Made by a program: the position numbers and the translations under genes. The notes beneath the pieces were generated by a model that had not been told where the DNA came from, did no database searches, and worked only from the letters and a program-made list of their open reading frames with translations. This document shows positions 7,548-16,860 of a stretch of 64,000 bases of DNA, piece after piece (the stretch's first letter is position 1; the number at the start of each line of letters is the position of its first letter). Source of the stretch: Hyphomicrobium_A sp963776675 (GTDB taxonomy: Bacteria > Pseudomonadota > Alphaproteobacteria > Rhizobiales > Hyphomicrobiaceae); contig CAVZNR010000065.1 in assembly GCA_963776675.1 (NCBI GenBank), positions 103,983-167,982 of the forward strand, written 5' to 3'.

Positions 7548-8951
7548 TTGGGCCGATTAATTATTGTTTCCAACAGGGTCGCCGAACCGAACTATCCACG
7601 CCAAGCCGGTGGGCTGGCGGTGGGCGTTCTCGACGCATTACGTGAGAACGGCGGTCTATGGCTGGGCTGGGATGGTGGCACCGTGGCCGACGGCGAGCCG
7701 ATCAAGCTCAACATCACCGAGCACGAGGGCATCACGGTCGCGACGATGCCGCTCAGTGAAAGTGACTACCAGGACTACTACCACGGCTTCAGCAACTCCA
7801 TTCTGTGGCCGGTCTTCCATAACCGCCTCGATCTTGCGGCGATCAACGCCGAGTCCGCGGGGGGCTACAAGCGCGTCAACGAGAGTTTTGCCGACGCCCT
7901 TTCATCGCTCGTCAAGCCCACCGACCTCATCTGGGTGCACGACTATCATCTCATTCCATTGGCAGCCAAGTTGCGGCGGCGCGGGCACCGCAATCGCATG
8001 GGCTTCTTTTTGCACATTCCGTTTCCCACGCCGGACGTGTTCGTCGCCATTCCCGAGCATGAATGGCTGATGCAGTGTCTGCTAGCCTACGACGTCGTGG
8101 GTTTGCAGACCCGGTGGGACGTCGCCAACTTCGAGCGCTGCCTGCAGGAATTAAAAGATCAGATCGGCGATCAGGATTGCGCAGGAGACTGGGCACAGTC
8201 GCCGACCGCAGTAGCGGCGTTTCCGATAGGGATCGACGTCGACTCCTTCGCTGCCATGGCCCATACCGACGAAGCCGAAGCCCGTATCGAGCGCCTCAAT
8301 CGGCGTGCGAGTGCCCGCATACACATTATCGGGGTGGACCGGCTCGATTACACCAAGGGCTTACCGGAACGACTGCGCTCGTTCCGCAGGCTGCTCGAGC
8401 TCTATCCAGAGAATCAGAAAGTCGCGACGTTGATGCAGATTGCTCCGCCGACGCGCGAGGATGTCGATGCCTACGCCGACATTCGCCACGAGCTGGAGGC
8501 GCTGTCGGGCGCCATCAACGGCGAGTTCGGCGACTTCGACTGGACGCCGGTCCGCTATATTCACCGCGTGATACCCAGGGATACGCTGGCGGCACTGTTC
8601 CGGGGCAGCCATGTGGGGCTGGTCACGCCTTTGCGTGATGGCATGAACCTCGTCGCCAAGGAATACGTGGCGGCCCAAGACGAGCAAGATCCTGGCGTCC
8701 TCGTCCTGTCGCGATTTGCCGGTGCGGCGGAAGATCTGGAGGAGGCGTTGATCGTCAATCCATACGATGCCGATGAGGTGGCTCACGCCCTTCAGCAGGC
8801 GATCAAGATGCCAATCGAGGAACGGCGAGAGCGGCATGCGGCGTTGCTGCAGCGCGTGCGCGAACACGACGTCAGTCATTGGCGTGAAGGTTTCATGAAA
8901 TTGCTGATTGGGGACGGCCAGGTTTTGACGGCGGCGGCCAAACAGGCGTGA
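7548..8951 (+). CDS. otsA: Trehalose-6-phosphate synthase (OtsA, GT20)
   Basis: 467 residues. I start at TTG 7548 (GRLIIVSNRV, the usual GT20 N-terminus) because GGAGGT (7535-7540) precedes it at proper spacing; a GTG at 7512 would add 12 residues. Family signatures are the sugar-nucleotide loop QAGGLAVGVLDAL, WVHDYHLIPLA, FFLHIPFP, RLDYTKGLPERL and the C-terminal TPLRDGMNLVAKEYVA. The enzyme joins glucose from a nucleotide sugar to glucose-6-phosphate. No trehalose-6-phosphatase (otsB) is seen in the window. The glgE operon starts 258 bases later, so this pathway could feed trehalose into TreS. Confidence 0.93.
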   Translation: MGRLIIVSNRVAEPNYPRQAGGLAVGVLDALRENGGLWLGWDGGTVADGEPIKLNITEHEGITVATMPLSESDYQDYYHGFSNSILWPVFHNRLDLAAINAESAGGYKRVNESFADALSSLVKPTDLIWVHDYHLIPLAAKLRRRGHRNRMGFFLHIPFPTPDVFVAIPEHEWLMQCLLAYDVVGLQTRWDVANFERCLQELKDQIGDQDCAGDWAQSPTAVAAFPIGIDVDSFAAMAHTDEAEARIERLNRRASARIHIIGVDRLDYTKGLPERLRSFRRLLELYPENQKVATLMQIAPPTREDVDAYADIRHELEALSGAINGEFGDFDWTPVRYIHRVIPRDTLAALFRGSHVGLVTPLRDGMNLVAKEYVAAQDEQDPGVLVLSRFAGAAEDLEEALIVNPYDADEVAHALQQAIKMPIEERRERHAALLQRVREHDVSHWREGFMKLLIGDGQVLTAAAKQA

Positions 8952-8953
8952 CG

Positions 8954-8970
8954 TACGCATCGTATGCGTA
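8954..8970 (+). terminator. Inverted repeat right after otsA
   Basis: TACGCAT and ATGCGTA form a perfect 7-bp stem with a 3-base loop, beginning three bases after the otsA stop. No T-run follows. It may attenuate read-through into the glgE operon or act as a protein site. Confidence 0.35.
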
Positions 8971-9209
8971 TATCGCGGCGATGGAACCAAACCGACGATA
9001 ATGACGTTTTCATTCGCGTGTATTCGCATGCGAGGCAATGATTTGGGTGCTGAGGGGTTGTCGCTGCTGGGTATCCCGAATAGAATTAATCATCGCCCAC
9101 GAGAAACCGATCGATCCGCACGCAAAATGCGCGGACGCTGAAGCCTGCCCAAATCCAAGTTTGCAGGTGCATCACCAAGATCGGTAGCGGTTAACCGACT
9201 TGAGGGACA
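8971..9209 (+). promoter_or_regulatory. Region upstream of the glgE operon
   Basis: About 240 bases without a gene between otsA and glgE. It is the most likely place for a separate promoter of the seven-gene operon. A GAGGG ribosome binding site lies at 9202-9206, with short spacing. I see no confident promoter boxes. Confidence 0.35.
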
Positions 9210-11267
9210 ATGCCGGCATCGACCAGCGAGCAGTTCGAGGCGCCTCTGACGAAGTCCGACCATTACTTTGAGCCTTCTGCGACCGACGATGCCCTGTTGA
9301 GCGCCGCCAAAAGCCGAGTTGCCATTGAAGGCGTATGGCCGCAGATCGACGGCGGGCGGTTTCCCGCAAAACGTGCCGTCGGCGATGTCATGGCCGTCGA
9401 AGCAGATATTTTTTGCGACGGTCACGACAAGATTGCCGCGGCTCTGGCTTACCGCCGGGAGGACGAGCGGGACTGGCACGAGGTGCCGATGCGCTTCCTC
9501 GAGAACGACCGTTGGCGCGGCACGTTCTTGCTGGAGCGCAATGCACGCTACCTCTACACGATCGTCGCGTGGCGCGATCTCCACGCCTCTTGGGTCGACG
9601 AGGTTACGAAGAAACACAAAGCCGGCCAGAAGATTGCGTTGGAGCTCGCCGAGGGCGGCCACCTGGTCGAAAAGGCACTCGCCGAGAGTGATCCGGGCGC
9701 GGACGACGACCGCAAGGACCTGCAGGATATTCTCGACGCATTTCAGCAGGCTAAGTCCGATGATGCCAGGCTTGCGCTGCTCTCGAGCGCGGATGCGCGC
9801 GCAATCGTTGCGCGCTGTGGCCCGCGCACCAACCTGACGCGACACGACAAAGAGCTCGCGGTTTGGGTGGATCGCAGGCGCGCAGTCCTTGGCGCCTGGT
9901 ACGAGCTGTTTCCGCGTTCCCAGTCGGGTGATGCCGGGCGGCACGGCACGTTCAAAGACGTTATCGCGCGCTTGCCCTACGTGCGCGACCTCGGCTTCGA
10001 CGTTCTCTATCTTCCGCCGATCCATCCTATCGGCCGCACCAATCGCAAGGGGCGGAACAACTCACTGACGCCGACGCCGTCCGATCCAGGCAGCCCCTAC
10101 GCCATCGGCGCCGAAGACGGCGGGCACGATGCGATCCACGCAGAGCTCGGCACGTTTGCGGATTTCGAGCGCCTCTTGCAGGCCGCCAAGTCGCATGGGC
10201 TCGAGGTCGCCCTCGACTTCGCCATTCAATGCTCGCCCAATCACCCATGGATTAAAGAGCATCCCGAGTGGTTCGACTGGCGACCCGACGGAACCATAAA
10301 GTTCGCGGAAAACCCGCCGAAGAAGTACGAGGACATCGTCAACGTTCACTTCTATCGGGACGCTTTGCCGTCCATCTGGCACGCGCTGCGCGACGTGGTG
10401 CTGTTCTGGGCCGGCAAGGGCGTGCGTATCTTCCGCGTCGACAATCCGCACACTAAGCCGTTTCCGTTCTGGGAATGGATGATCCGCCAAGTGCAGGATC
10501 GCTATCCGGATGTGATTTTCTTATCCGAGGCCTTCACGCGGCCAAAGCCGATGCGGCGGCTGGCCAAGCTGGGCTTTACGCAGTCCTACACCTACTTCAC
10601 TTGGCGCAACACGAAGCAAGAGCTGACCGACTATCTGACGGAGCTCACGCAGACCGAGGCGCACGAGTACTTCCGCCCGAATTTCTTCGTGAATACACCG
10701 GACATCAATCCCGTCTTTCTGCAGACGAGCGGCCGGGCTGGGTTCCAGACGCGATTCGTGCTCGCCGCAACGCTTGCCGGCAACTATGGCCTCTACAACG
10801 GCTTTGAGCTGTGCGAGTCGCGGCCGATGCCGGGCAAGGAGGAGTATCTCGACTCTGAGAAATACGAGATCCGGGCCTGGGATTGGGATCGTGAAGGCAA
10901 CATCAAGGCGGATGTCGCTCTCGTAAACCGATTGCGCCGCGCCCATCCCGCGCTGCAGGCATTCACGAATCTCAAATTCTACAACGCCTGGAACGACAAC
11001 ATTCTCTACTACGGCAAGGCGACGCAAGACCTGGACGACTTCCTGTTGTTCGCAGTCAATCTCGATCCGCACAATGTGCAATCGGCCCACTTCGAGGTGC
11101 CGCTGTGGGAGTTCGGACTGCTGGACGACGCCTCGATCCAGGTTGAGGACCTCGTCACCCGAAAACGGTTCACGTGGTCGGGCAAAGTACAGCACATGCT
11201 GCTTGATCCGAATGAACGGCCATATGCCATCTGGCGCCTCATCAAACCCGACGGAGCCGCCGCATGA
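9210..11267 (+). CDS. glgE: Alpha-1,4-glucan:maltose-1-phosphate maltosyltransferase
   Basis: 685 residues, normal GlgE length. The N-terminal beta-sandwich domain covers about 30-140, then a GH13_3 barrel. The nucleophile is Asp411 in FRVDNPHTKP and the acid/base Glu440 in SEAFTRPKP; the phosphate-site loops around YLPPIHPIGRTNRKG are present. GlgE extends alpha-1,4-glucan chains with maltose units from maltose-1-phosphate. It overlaps the next gene by four bases (ATGA), and that gene carries the maltokinase making its substrate. With no glgA or glgC in the window, this is the glucan-building step here. Confidence 0.95.
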   Translation: MPASTSEQFEAPLTKSDHYFEPSATDDALLSAAKSRVAIEGVWPQIDGGRFPAKRAVGDVMAVEADIFCDGHDKIAAALAYRREDERDWHEVPMRFLENDRWRGTFLLERNARYLYTIVAWRDLHASWVDEVTKKHKAGQKIALELAEGGHLVEKALAESDPGADDDRKDLQDILDAFQQAKSDDARLALLSSADARAIVARCGPRTNLTRHDKELAVWVDRRRAVLGAWYELFPRSQSGDAGRHGTFKDVIARLPYVRDLGFDVLYLPPIHPIGRTNRKGRNNSLTPTPSDPGSPYAIGAEDGGHDAIHAELGTFADFERLLQAAKSHGLEVALDFAIQCSPNHPWIKEHPEWFDWRPDGTIKFAENPPKKYEDIVNVHFYRDALPSIWHALRDVVLFWAGKGVRIFRVDNPHTKPFPFWEWMIRQVQDRYPDVIFLSEAFTRPKPMRRLAKLGFTQSYTYFTWRNTKQELTDYLTELTQTEAHEYFRPNFFVNTPDINPVFLQTSGRAGFQTRFVLAATLAGNYGLYNGFELCESRPMPGKEEYLDSEKYEIRAWDWDREGNIKADVALVNRLRRAHPALQAFTNLKFYNAWNDNILYYGKATQDLDDFLLFAVNLDPHNVQSAHFEVPLWEFGLLDDASIQVEDLVTRKRFTWSGKVQHMLLDPNERPYAIWRLIKPDGAAA

Positions 11268-14200
11268 CGGAGACTGAAGCGGCAGAAGCGCCGATCGAGG
11301 TGCCGGCAGCAGCGGACATCGAGCTGGCAGGGCAGCCCGAGATCGATCGCACGGCGGCCGACTGGTACAAGGACGCCATCGTCTACCAGCTTCACGTCAA
11401 GGCGTTCCAGGACGCGAACGGCGACGGCATCGGCGATTTCGAAGGGCTCATGCAGCGGCTCGACTATGTCGAGTCGCTGGGCGTGACGGCGCTGTGGCTG
11501 TTACCCTTCTATCCCTCGCCGCTCAGGGACGACGGATACGACATCTCCGACTACCGGCAAATCAATCCATCCTATGGCGATATGGACGGCTTCAAGGCCT
11601 TCATCAAAGAGGCCCACCGCCGCGGCATTCGCGTCATCACCGAGCTTGTGGTCAATCACACCTCCGACCAGCACCCGTGGTTCCAGGCGGCGCGCAAGGC
11701 GCCGCCCGGCTCTCCAGAGCGCGCGTTCTATGTGTGGAGCGACAACGACGACCGCTACGCCGGCACGCGCATCATCTTTATCGACACGGAGACGTCCAAC
11801 TGGGCGTGGGATGCGACGGCGAATGCCTACTATTGGCATCGCTTCTACTCGCACCAGCCCGATCTCAATTTCGACAACCCGCAGGTTCTCGAGCAGATCA
11901 TCGACGTGATGCGCTACTGGCTGGATCTCGGTGTCGACGGGCTGCGGCTCGATGCGGTGCCCTACCTGTGCGAGCGTGAAGGCACCAACAACGAGAATCT
12001 GCCCGAGACGCATGCCATCTTGCGAAGCATTCGCCGCGAGGTCGACGCCCAGTATCCCGATCGCATGCTGCTGGCGGAGGCTAATCAGTGGCCCGAGGAT
12101 ACGCGCCACTATTTCGGCGACGGCGACGAATGCCACATGGCCTTCCATTTTCCGCTGATGCCGCGCATGTACATGGGTCTCGCCCAGGAGGATCGCCACC
12201 CGATCACCGACATCCTGCGCCAGACGCCGGACATTCCCGATCCGTGTCAGTGGGCGCTGTTCCTGCGCAATCACGACGAGCTTACGCTCGAGATGGTGAC
12301 CGACGATGAGCGCGACTACCTATGGCGAACCTACGCTACCGACAGCCGCGCGCGCCTCAATCTGGGCATCCGCCGCCGCTTGGCTCCGCTTCTCGACAAC
12401 GACCGGCGCAAGATCGAGCTGATGAACGCGCTGCTTCTGGCGATGCCGGGGACGCCAGTTCTCTACTATGGCGACGAGCTTGGCATGGGCGACAACTATT
12501 ATCTCGGCGACCGCGACGGTGTGCGCACGCCCATGCAGTGGTCGGCCGATCGCAACGGCGGGTTCTCGCGCGCCGATCCGCAGCGGCTCTACCTGCCCCC
12601 GATTATGGATGCCAACTACGGCTATCAGGCCATCAACGTGGAAGCCCAGCAGCGGGCGCCGTCGTCGCTGCTGAACTGGATGCGCCGGCTCATCCAGGTG
12701 CGCAAGACACATGCTGCGTTCGGTCGGGGCAGCTTGAATTTCCTCTATCCGCGCAATCGCAAGATTCTGGCGTTTGTGCGCGAGCACGAAGGACAGAGTT
12801 TGCTGTGCGTTTTCAATCTTGCGCGGTCGGCGCAGGCGGTGGAGCTCGATTTGCGCGCCTACGCGGGCGCGGTTCCCGTCGAGCTGACCGGTAGCTCGGC
12901 GTTCCCGCCCGTCGGCGAGCTTCCCTACATGCTGACGCTGCCCGCTTATGGGTTCTACTGGTTCATCCTGGCGAGCGAGGCCGAGCAACCCCGCTGGCAT
13001 GTTGTCCAGGCTGAAGCGGCGCCCGACTTTGTCACGCTCATTGCCTCCGAGGGCTGGCAGAGCGTTTTCGTGGAACCGCAAAAGCGAACGCTGGAGCGCG
13101 ACGTGCTTCCCGACTTCATGCTGCGGCAGAGGTGGTTTGGAGCAAAAGACGCGCCCTTTATCTTGTTTCAGCTGCAGCACATCACGACGCTGGAGAATAC
13201 CAACGGCAAATTCCCGCTTACCGTCTGCGAAGCATCGCTCCCCGGTGGAGATGTGCAGCGCTACTTCCTGCCGCTTGGCGTCAAATGGGGCAGCGAAAAC
13301 TTGCGGCCCGGTGCACCAAAGTTGTCTTCGACGCTTGCCAAGCTCAGGGCCGGGGCAAAGGTCGGCGCTCTCATCGACGCCGCCAGCGACGACGCCTTCA
13401 TTAGAGATTTCGTTGCAGCGCTGCATGATGCCGAGACCGTCGACGTAAAGGACGGGCAGCTTGTCTTCTCGGCGAGCGGCGACTGGGAGGCGATCGACAA
13501 GGAAGCGCAGGTGCGCTTCATAGGCGCCGAGCAGACCAATGTATCGATGATCGTCGACGAGCGCATCATGCTCAAGATCTATCGCCGCATTCGCTCCGGC
13601 GTTCAGCCGGAGCTGGAGCTCGCGCAGTTCCTGACCGAGGCCGCGCAGTATCAGAACACGCCCAAGCTGCTGGGAGCGGTGGAGCACGTGGCCAAGTCGG
13701 GAGAGCGGACGGCGCTCGCCATTGCCTTCGCGTTCGTGCCCAACCAGGGCGATGCATGGAACGCTGTGGTCGATGCGCTCGATCGCGCCTTTGAGGATTT
13801 GATGCTCATCCCCGAGGGTGATGCGACCGAAGAAGACACGCATGCGCGCCTCAGCGAGTTTCCGCTCGACATCGCCAAGAAGCTGGGCGAGCGCACGGGC
13901 GAGCTACACCTGGCACTGGCGACACCCAGCAAGGATGCTGCGTTCACAGCGGAGGAAATCTCTGGCGAGGACATCGAAAGATGGAGCGCGGCAGTGCGCA
14001 ACGAGGCCGATCGTGTGTTAGGTCAGCTCGAGCGCATGAGAGCCGGCTTGCCCGAGACGACGGCGGATCTGGTGGACAAGTTGCTCGGCGCACGCGACGT
14101 GCTCGACGGGCGCATCAAGGGACTCGCCGGCAAGACGGCGGCTGGCATAAAGACACGGATCCATGGCGACTATCATCTCGGCCAGGTGCTCGTATCCAAG

Positions 14201-14623
14201 GATGATGTCGTCATCATCGACTTCGAAGGCGAGCCGGGGCGCACGCTCGAAGAGCGGCGTGAGAAGAGCTCGCCGCTGCGCGACGTTGCCGGTATGCTTC
14301 GCTCGCTTGACTATGCCGCTTCGGCCGCGGCCGACCGCTTCGCCACGCGCACGGGCGAGTTGCCCGAAGCGATCTGGACGGCGGCCACCACCTGGCGCAA
14401 CCGTGCGAGCCGCGATTTCCTGGAGGCCTACGTTGCAGTGGTGGGCGCTACGCCCGGCTATCCTGCGGACAAAGAGGTCGCGGCGGGATTGCTCGATCTC
14501 TTCCTGCTGCAGAAAGCATTCTATGAGATAGCCTACGAGGCCGCGAACCGGCCAGCGTGGCTGACGATACCCTTGCGCAGCGTCATTGACCTCTTAGCGG
14601 GCAGCAATACGTACAGATCATGA
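11264..14623 (+). CDS. treS: Trehalose synthase-maltokinase fusion (TreS-Mak)
   Basis: 1119 residues, two enzymes in one chain. Residues about 30-575 are a GH13_16 trehalose synthase that isomerises trehalose and maltose; the triad is Asp230 (RLDAVPY), Glu272 (LLAEANQ) and Asp338 (RNHDEL). Residues about 590-1119 are a maltokinase (Mak/Pep2): HGDYHLGQ at 967-974 is the catalytic loop and IDFEGEP near 985-991 the metal-binding segment. It turns maltose plus ATP into maltose-1-phosphate for GlgE. Fusions of this kind are known in other bacteria; free-standing genes occur in mycobacteria. Four-base overlaps with both neighbours imply translational coupling. Confidence 0.95.
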   Translation: MTETEAAEAPIEVPAAADIELAGQPEIDRTAADWYKDAIVYQLHVKAFQDANGDGIGDFEGLMQRLDYVESLGVTALWLLPFYPSPLRDDGYDISDYRQINPSYGDMDGFKAFIKEAHRRGIRVITELVVNHTSDQHPWFQAARKAPPGSPERAFYVWSDNDDRYAGTRIIFIDTETSNWAWDATANAYYWHRFYSHQPDLNFDNPQVLEQIIDVMRYWLDLGVDGLRLDAVPYLCEREGTNNENLPETHAILRSIRREVDAQYPDRMLLAEANQWPEDTRHYFGDGDECHMAFHFPLMPRMYMGLAQEDRHPITDILRQTPDIPDPCQWALFLRNHDELTLEMVTDDERDYLWRTYATDSRARLNLGIRRRLAPLLDNDRRKIELMNALLLAMPGTPVLYYGDELGMGDNYYLGDRDGVRTPMQWSADRNGGFSRADPQRLYLPPIMDANYGYQAINVEAQQRAPSSLLNWMRRLIQVRKTHAAFGRGSLNFLYPRNRKILAFVREHEGQSLLCVFNLARSAQAVELDLRAYAGAVPVELTGSSAFPPVGELPYMLTLPAYGFYWFILASEAEQPRWHVVQAEAAPDFVTLIASEGWQSVFVEPQKRTLERDVLPDFMLRQRWFGAKDAPFILFQLQHITTLENTNGKFPLTVCEASLPGGDVQRYFLPLGVKWGSENLRPGAPKLSSTLAKLRAGAKVGALIDAASDDAFIRDFVAALHDAETVDVKDGQLVFSASGDWEAIDKEAQVRFIGAEQTNVSMIVDERIMLKIYRRIRSGVQPELELAQFLTEAAQYQNTPKLLGAVEHVAKSGERTALAIAFAFVPNQGDAWNAVVDALDRAFEDLMLIPEGDATEEDTHARLSEFPLDIAKKLGERTGELHLALATPSKDAAFTAEEISGEDIERWSAAVRNEADRVLGQLERMRAGLPETTADLVDKLLGARDVLDGRIKGLAGKTAAGIKTRIHGDYHLGQVLVSKDDVVIIDFEGEPGRTLEERREKSSPLRDVAGMLRSLDYAASAAADRFATRTGELPEAIWTAATTWRNRASRDFLEAYVAVVGATPGYPADKEVAAGLLDLFLLQKAFYEIAYEAANRPAWLTIPLRSVIDLLAGSNTYRS

Positions 14624-16851
14624 TCAGACCATCGAAGAAGATCGTTGACGCGCAACACGGCTGGCGCCCCGACCCCGCTGCAGTTGAGGCGCTGGTCGAC
14701 GGCCAGCACGGCGATCCGTTCTCCATCCTCGGGCCGCACAAATGCGACGAGGGCGTATCGGTGCGCGTGCTCGCCCCGTCCGCCGAAGCCGTCGAGGTCG
14801 TCGACGGTGAGGGTGGGGAGGTGCTTACCTCGCTCGAGCGGATGCACGATGGCGGATTTTTCGGCGGCGTGATTCCCGGCGCGGACCTGCCGCTCGACTA
14901 TCGGCTGCAGTTCAGAAAAGGAGACGCGCACTGGGAGGCGGACGATCCTTATCGCTATCCCGCCATCCTCGGCGATTTGGATGTCCACCTGCTGGCCGAG
15001 GGAAGACATCAACGCCTTTATGAGAAGCTCGGCGCGCATCCGGTCTGTGTGCAGGACACCGACGGCGTGGCCTTTGCGGTCTGGGCTCCCAATGCGCGCC
15101 GCGTCAGCGTGGTCGGTGATTTCAATTACTGGGACGGCCGGCGTCATCCCATGCGCAAGCGGCACGAGGCGGGCGTGTGGGAGCTTTTCGTGCCGGGCGT
15201 GCCCTACCACGCGGCCTACAAGTACGAGATCGTCGACGCAGACGGTGCGCTGCTGCCGCTCAAAACAGACCCGCTGGGCTTCAGTCAGGAGGTGCCGCCG
15301 GCCACCGCATCACGCGTGACCGGCCTCGTCGAGCACGACTGGCGCGACGGCCGTTGGTTGGAATCACGCGCAGCCATTCAGGATCGCGCGGCGCCGATCT
15401 CGATCTACGAGGTGCACCTGGGCTCGTGGCGCCGCGGCGAGGGCAACGGCTTCTTCTCCTATGACCGACTTGCCGACGAGCTGATCCCCTACGTGCGCGA
15501 TCTTGGCTTCACGCACATCGAGCTGTTGCCGATCAGTGAGCATCCGTTCTCCGGGTCCTGGGGTTATCAACCCATCGGCTTGTTCGCGCCCACCTCCCGC
15601 TTCGGTTCGCCGGAGGCGTTTGCGCGGTTCGTCGATCGCTGCCATGCGGCCGGAATCGGCGTGCTTGTGGATTGGGTACCGGCGCATTTCCCCAGCGATC
15701 CGCACGGTCTCTTCCGATTCGACGGGACAGCGCTCTACGAGCACGAGGATCCGCGGCTGGGGTTCCACAAGGACTGGAATACTCTGATCTACAACTTCGG
15801 GCGCCGGGAGGTTTCCAACTTTCTACAATCCAACGCACTTTTCTGGCTCGATCGCTACCATGTCGATGGATTGCGGGTCGATGCCGTCGCCTCCATGCTC
15901 TACCTCGACTACAGCCGCGAGCCCGGCGAGTGGGTCCCGAACGTCCACGGCGGCAGGGAAAACCTCGAGGCCGTGAGCTTCCTGCGTGAAATGAATACCG
16001 GCACATATGGGAAGTTTCCGGGCACGATCACGGTTGCCGAAGAATCGACCGCATGGCCGCAAGTCTCGCGGCCGGTGAGCGGTGGAGGGCTAGGGTTCGG
16101 CTACAAATGGAACATGGGCTGGATGCACGACACGTTATCTTACATTTCGCGTGAGCCCGTGCATCGCGCCTATCATCACAACGAGCTCACCTTCGGTCTC
16201 ATCTACGCGTTCTCGGAAAACTTCATTCTGCCTCTCAGTCACGACGAGGTGGTGCATGGCAAGGGTTCGCTTCTAGGCAAGATGCCTGGCGATCGGTGGC
16301 AGAAATTTGCCAACCTGCGCGCTTATCTCGCATTCATGTGGACGCACCCGGGCAAGAAGCTGTTGTTCATGGGCGGAGAGTTCGGTCAGGAGCGCGAATG
16401 GAACCATGACCAGTCGCTGGATTGGCACCTGCTCGCAGACTCGTCGCACCGCGGCGTCCAGTCGCTGGTGCGCGATCTCAACAAGCTTTATCGATCGACG
16501 GCGGCGCTGCACAAGCTCGATTGCGAGCCCAGCGGATTTGAATGGATCGATGGCGGCAATGCGACTCAAAGTGTGCTCTCCTATATCCGACGCGGGAGCG
16601 AAAATGATGCGCCGGCGCTCGTCGTGTGTAATTTTACGCCGGTGGTCCAGCATGGCTTTCGCATCGGCGTTCCCAAAGAGGGGCGTTGGAACGAGCAACT
16701 CAACACGGACGCCGCGACCTACGGCGGATCGAACGTTGGTAATTTGGGTGGCGTCGAGGCGGAAGAGAAGTCGGAGCACGGACGTCCGTTCTCGATCGAG
16801 ATCACCGTGCCTCCCCTCGCAACGGTCGTATTTGTGCACGCCGGCGATTAG
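14620..16851 (+). CDS. glgB: 1,4-alpha-glucan branching enzyme
   Basis: 743 residues with two N-terminal carbohydrate-binding beta-sandwiches (about 15-110 and 115-215, the second CBM48), a GH13_9 barrel and a C-terminal all-beta domain. Catalytic residues are Asp421 (LRVDAVASMLYLDYS), Glu474 (TVAEEST) and Asp542 (LSHDEVVHGK). It cuts alpha-1,4 chains and reattaches them by alpha-1,6 links, branching the polymer built by GlgE. Its ATG overlaps the treS-mak stop, and nine bases separate it from glgX. Confidence 0.96.
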   Translation: MIRPSKKIVDAQHGWRPDPAAVEALVDGQHGDPFSILGPHKCDEGVSVRVLAPSAEAVEVVDGEGGEVLTSLERMHDGGFFGGVIPGADLPLDYRLQFRKGDAHWEADDPYRYPAILGDLDVHLLAEGRHQRLYEKLGAHPVCVQDTDGVAFAVWAPNARRVSVVGDFNYWDGRRHPMRKRHEAGVWELFVPGVPYHAAYKYEIVDADGALLPLKTDPLGFSQEVPPATASRVTGLVEHDWRDGRWLESRAAIQDRAAPISIYEVHLGSWRRGEGNGFFSYDRLADELIPYVRDLGFTHIELLPISEHPFSGSWGYQPIGLFAPTSRFGSPEAFARFVDRCHAAGIGVLVDWVPAHFPSDPHGLFRFDGTALYEHEDPRLGFHKDWNTLIYNFGRREVSNFLQSNALFWLDRYHVDGLRVDAVASMLYLDYSREPGEWVPNVHGGRENLEAVSFLREMNTGTYGKFPGTITVAEESTAWPQVSRPVSGGGLGFGYKWNMGWMHDTLSYISREPVHRAYHHNELTFGLIYAFSENFILPLSHDEVVHGKGSLLGKMPGDRWQKFANLRAYLAFMWTHPGKKLLFMGGEFGQEREWNHDQSLDWHLLADSSHRGVQSLVRDLNKLYRSTAALHKLDCEPSGFEWIDGGNATQSVLSYIRRGSENDAPALVVCNFTPVVQHGFRIGVPKEGRWNEQLNTDAATYGGSNVGNLGGVEAEEKSEHGRPFSIEITVPPLATVVFVHAGD

Positions 16852-16860
16852 AGGTAGCGC

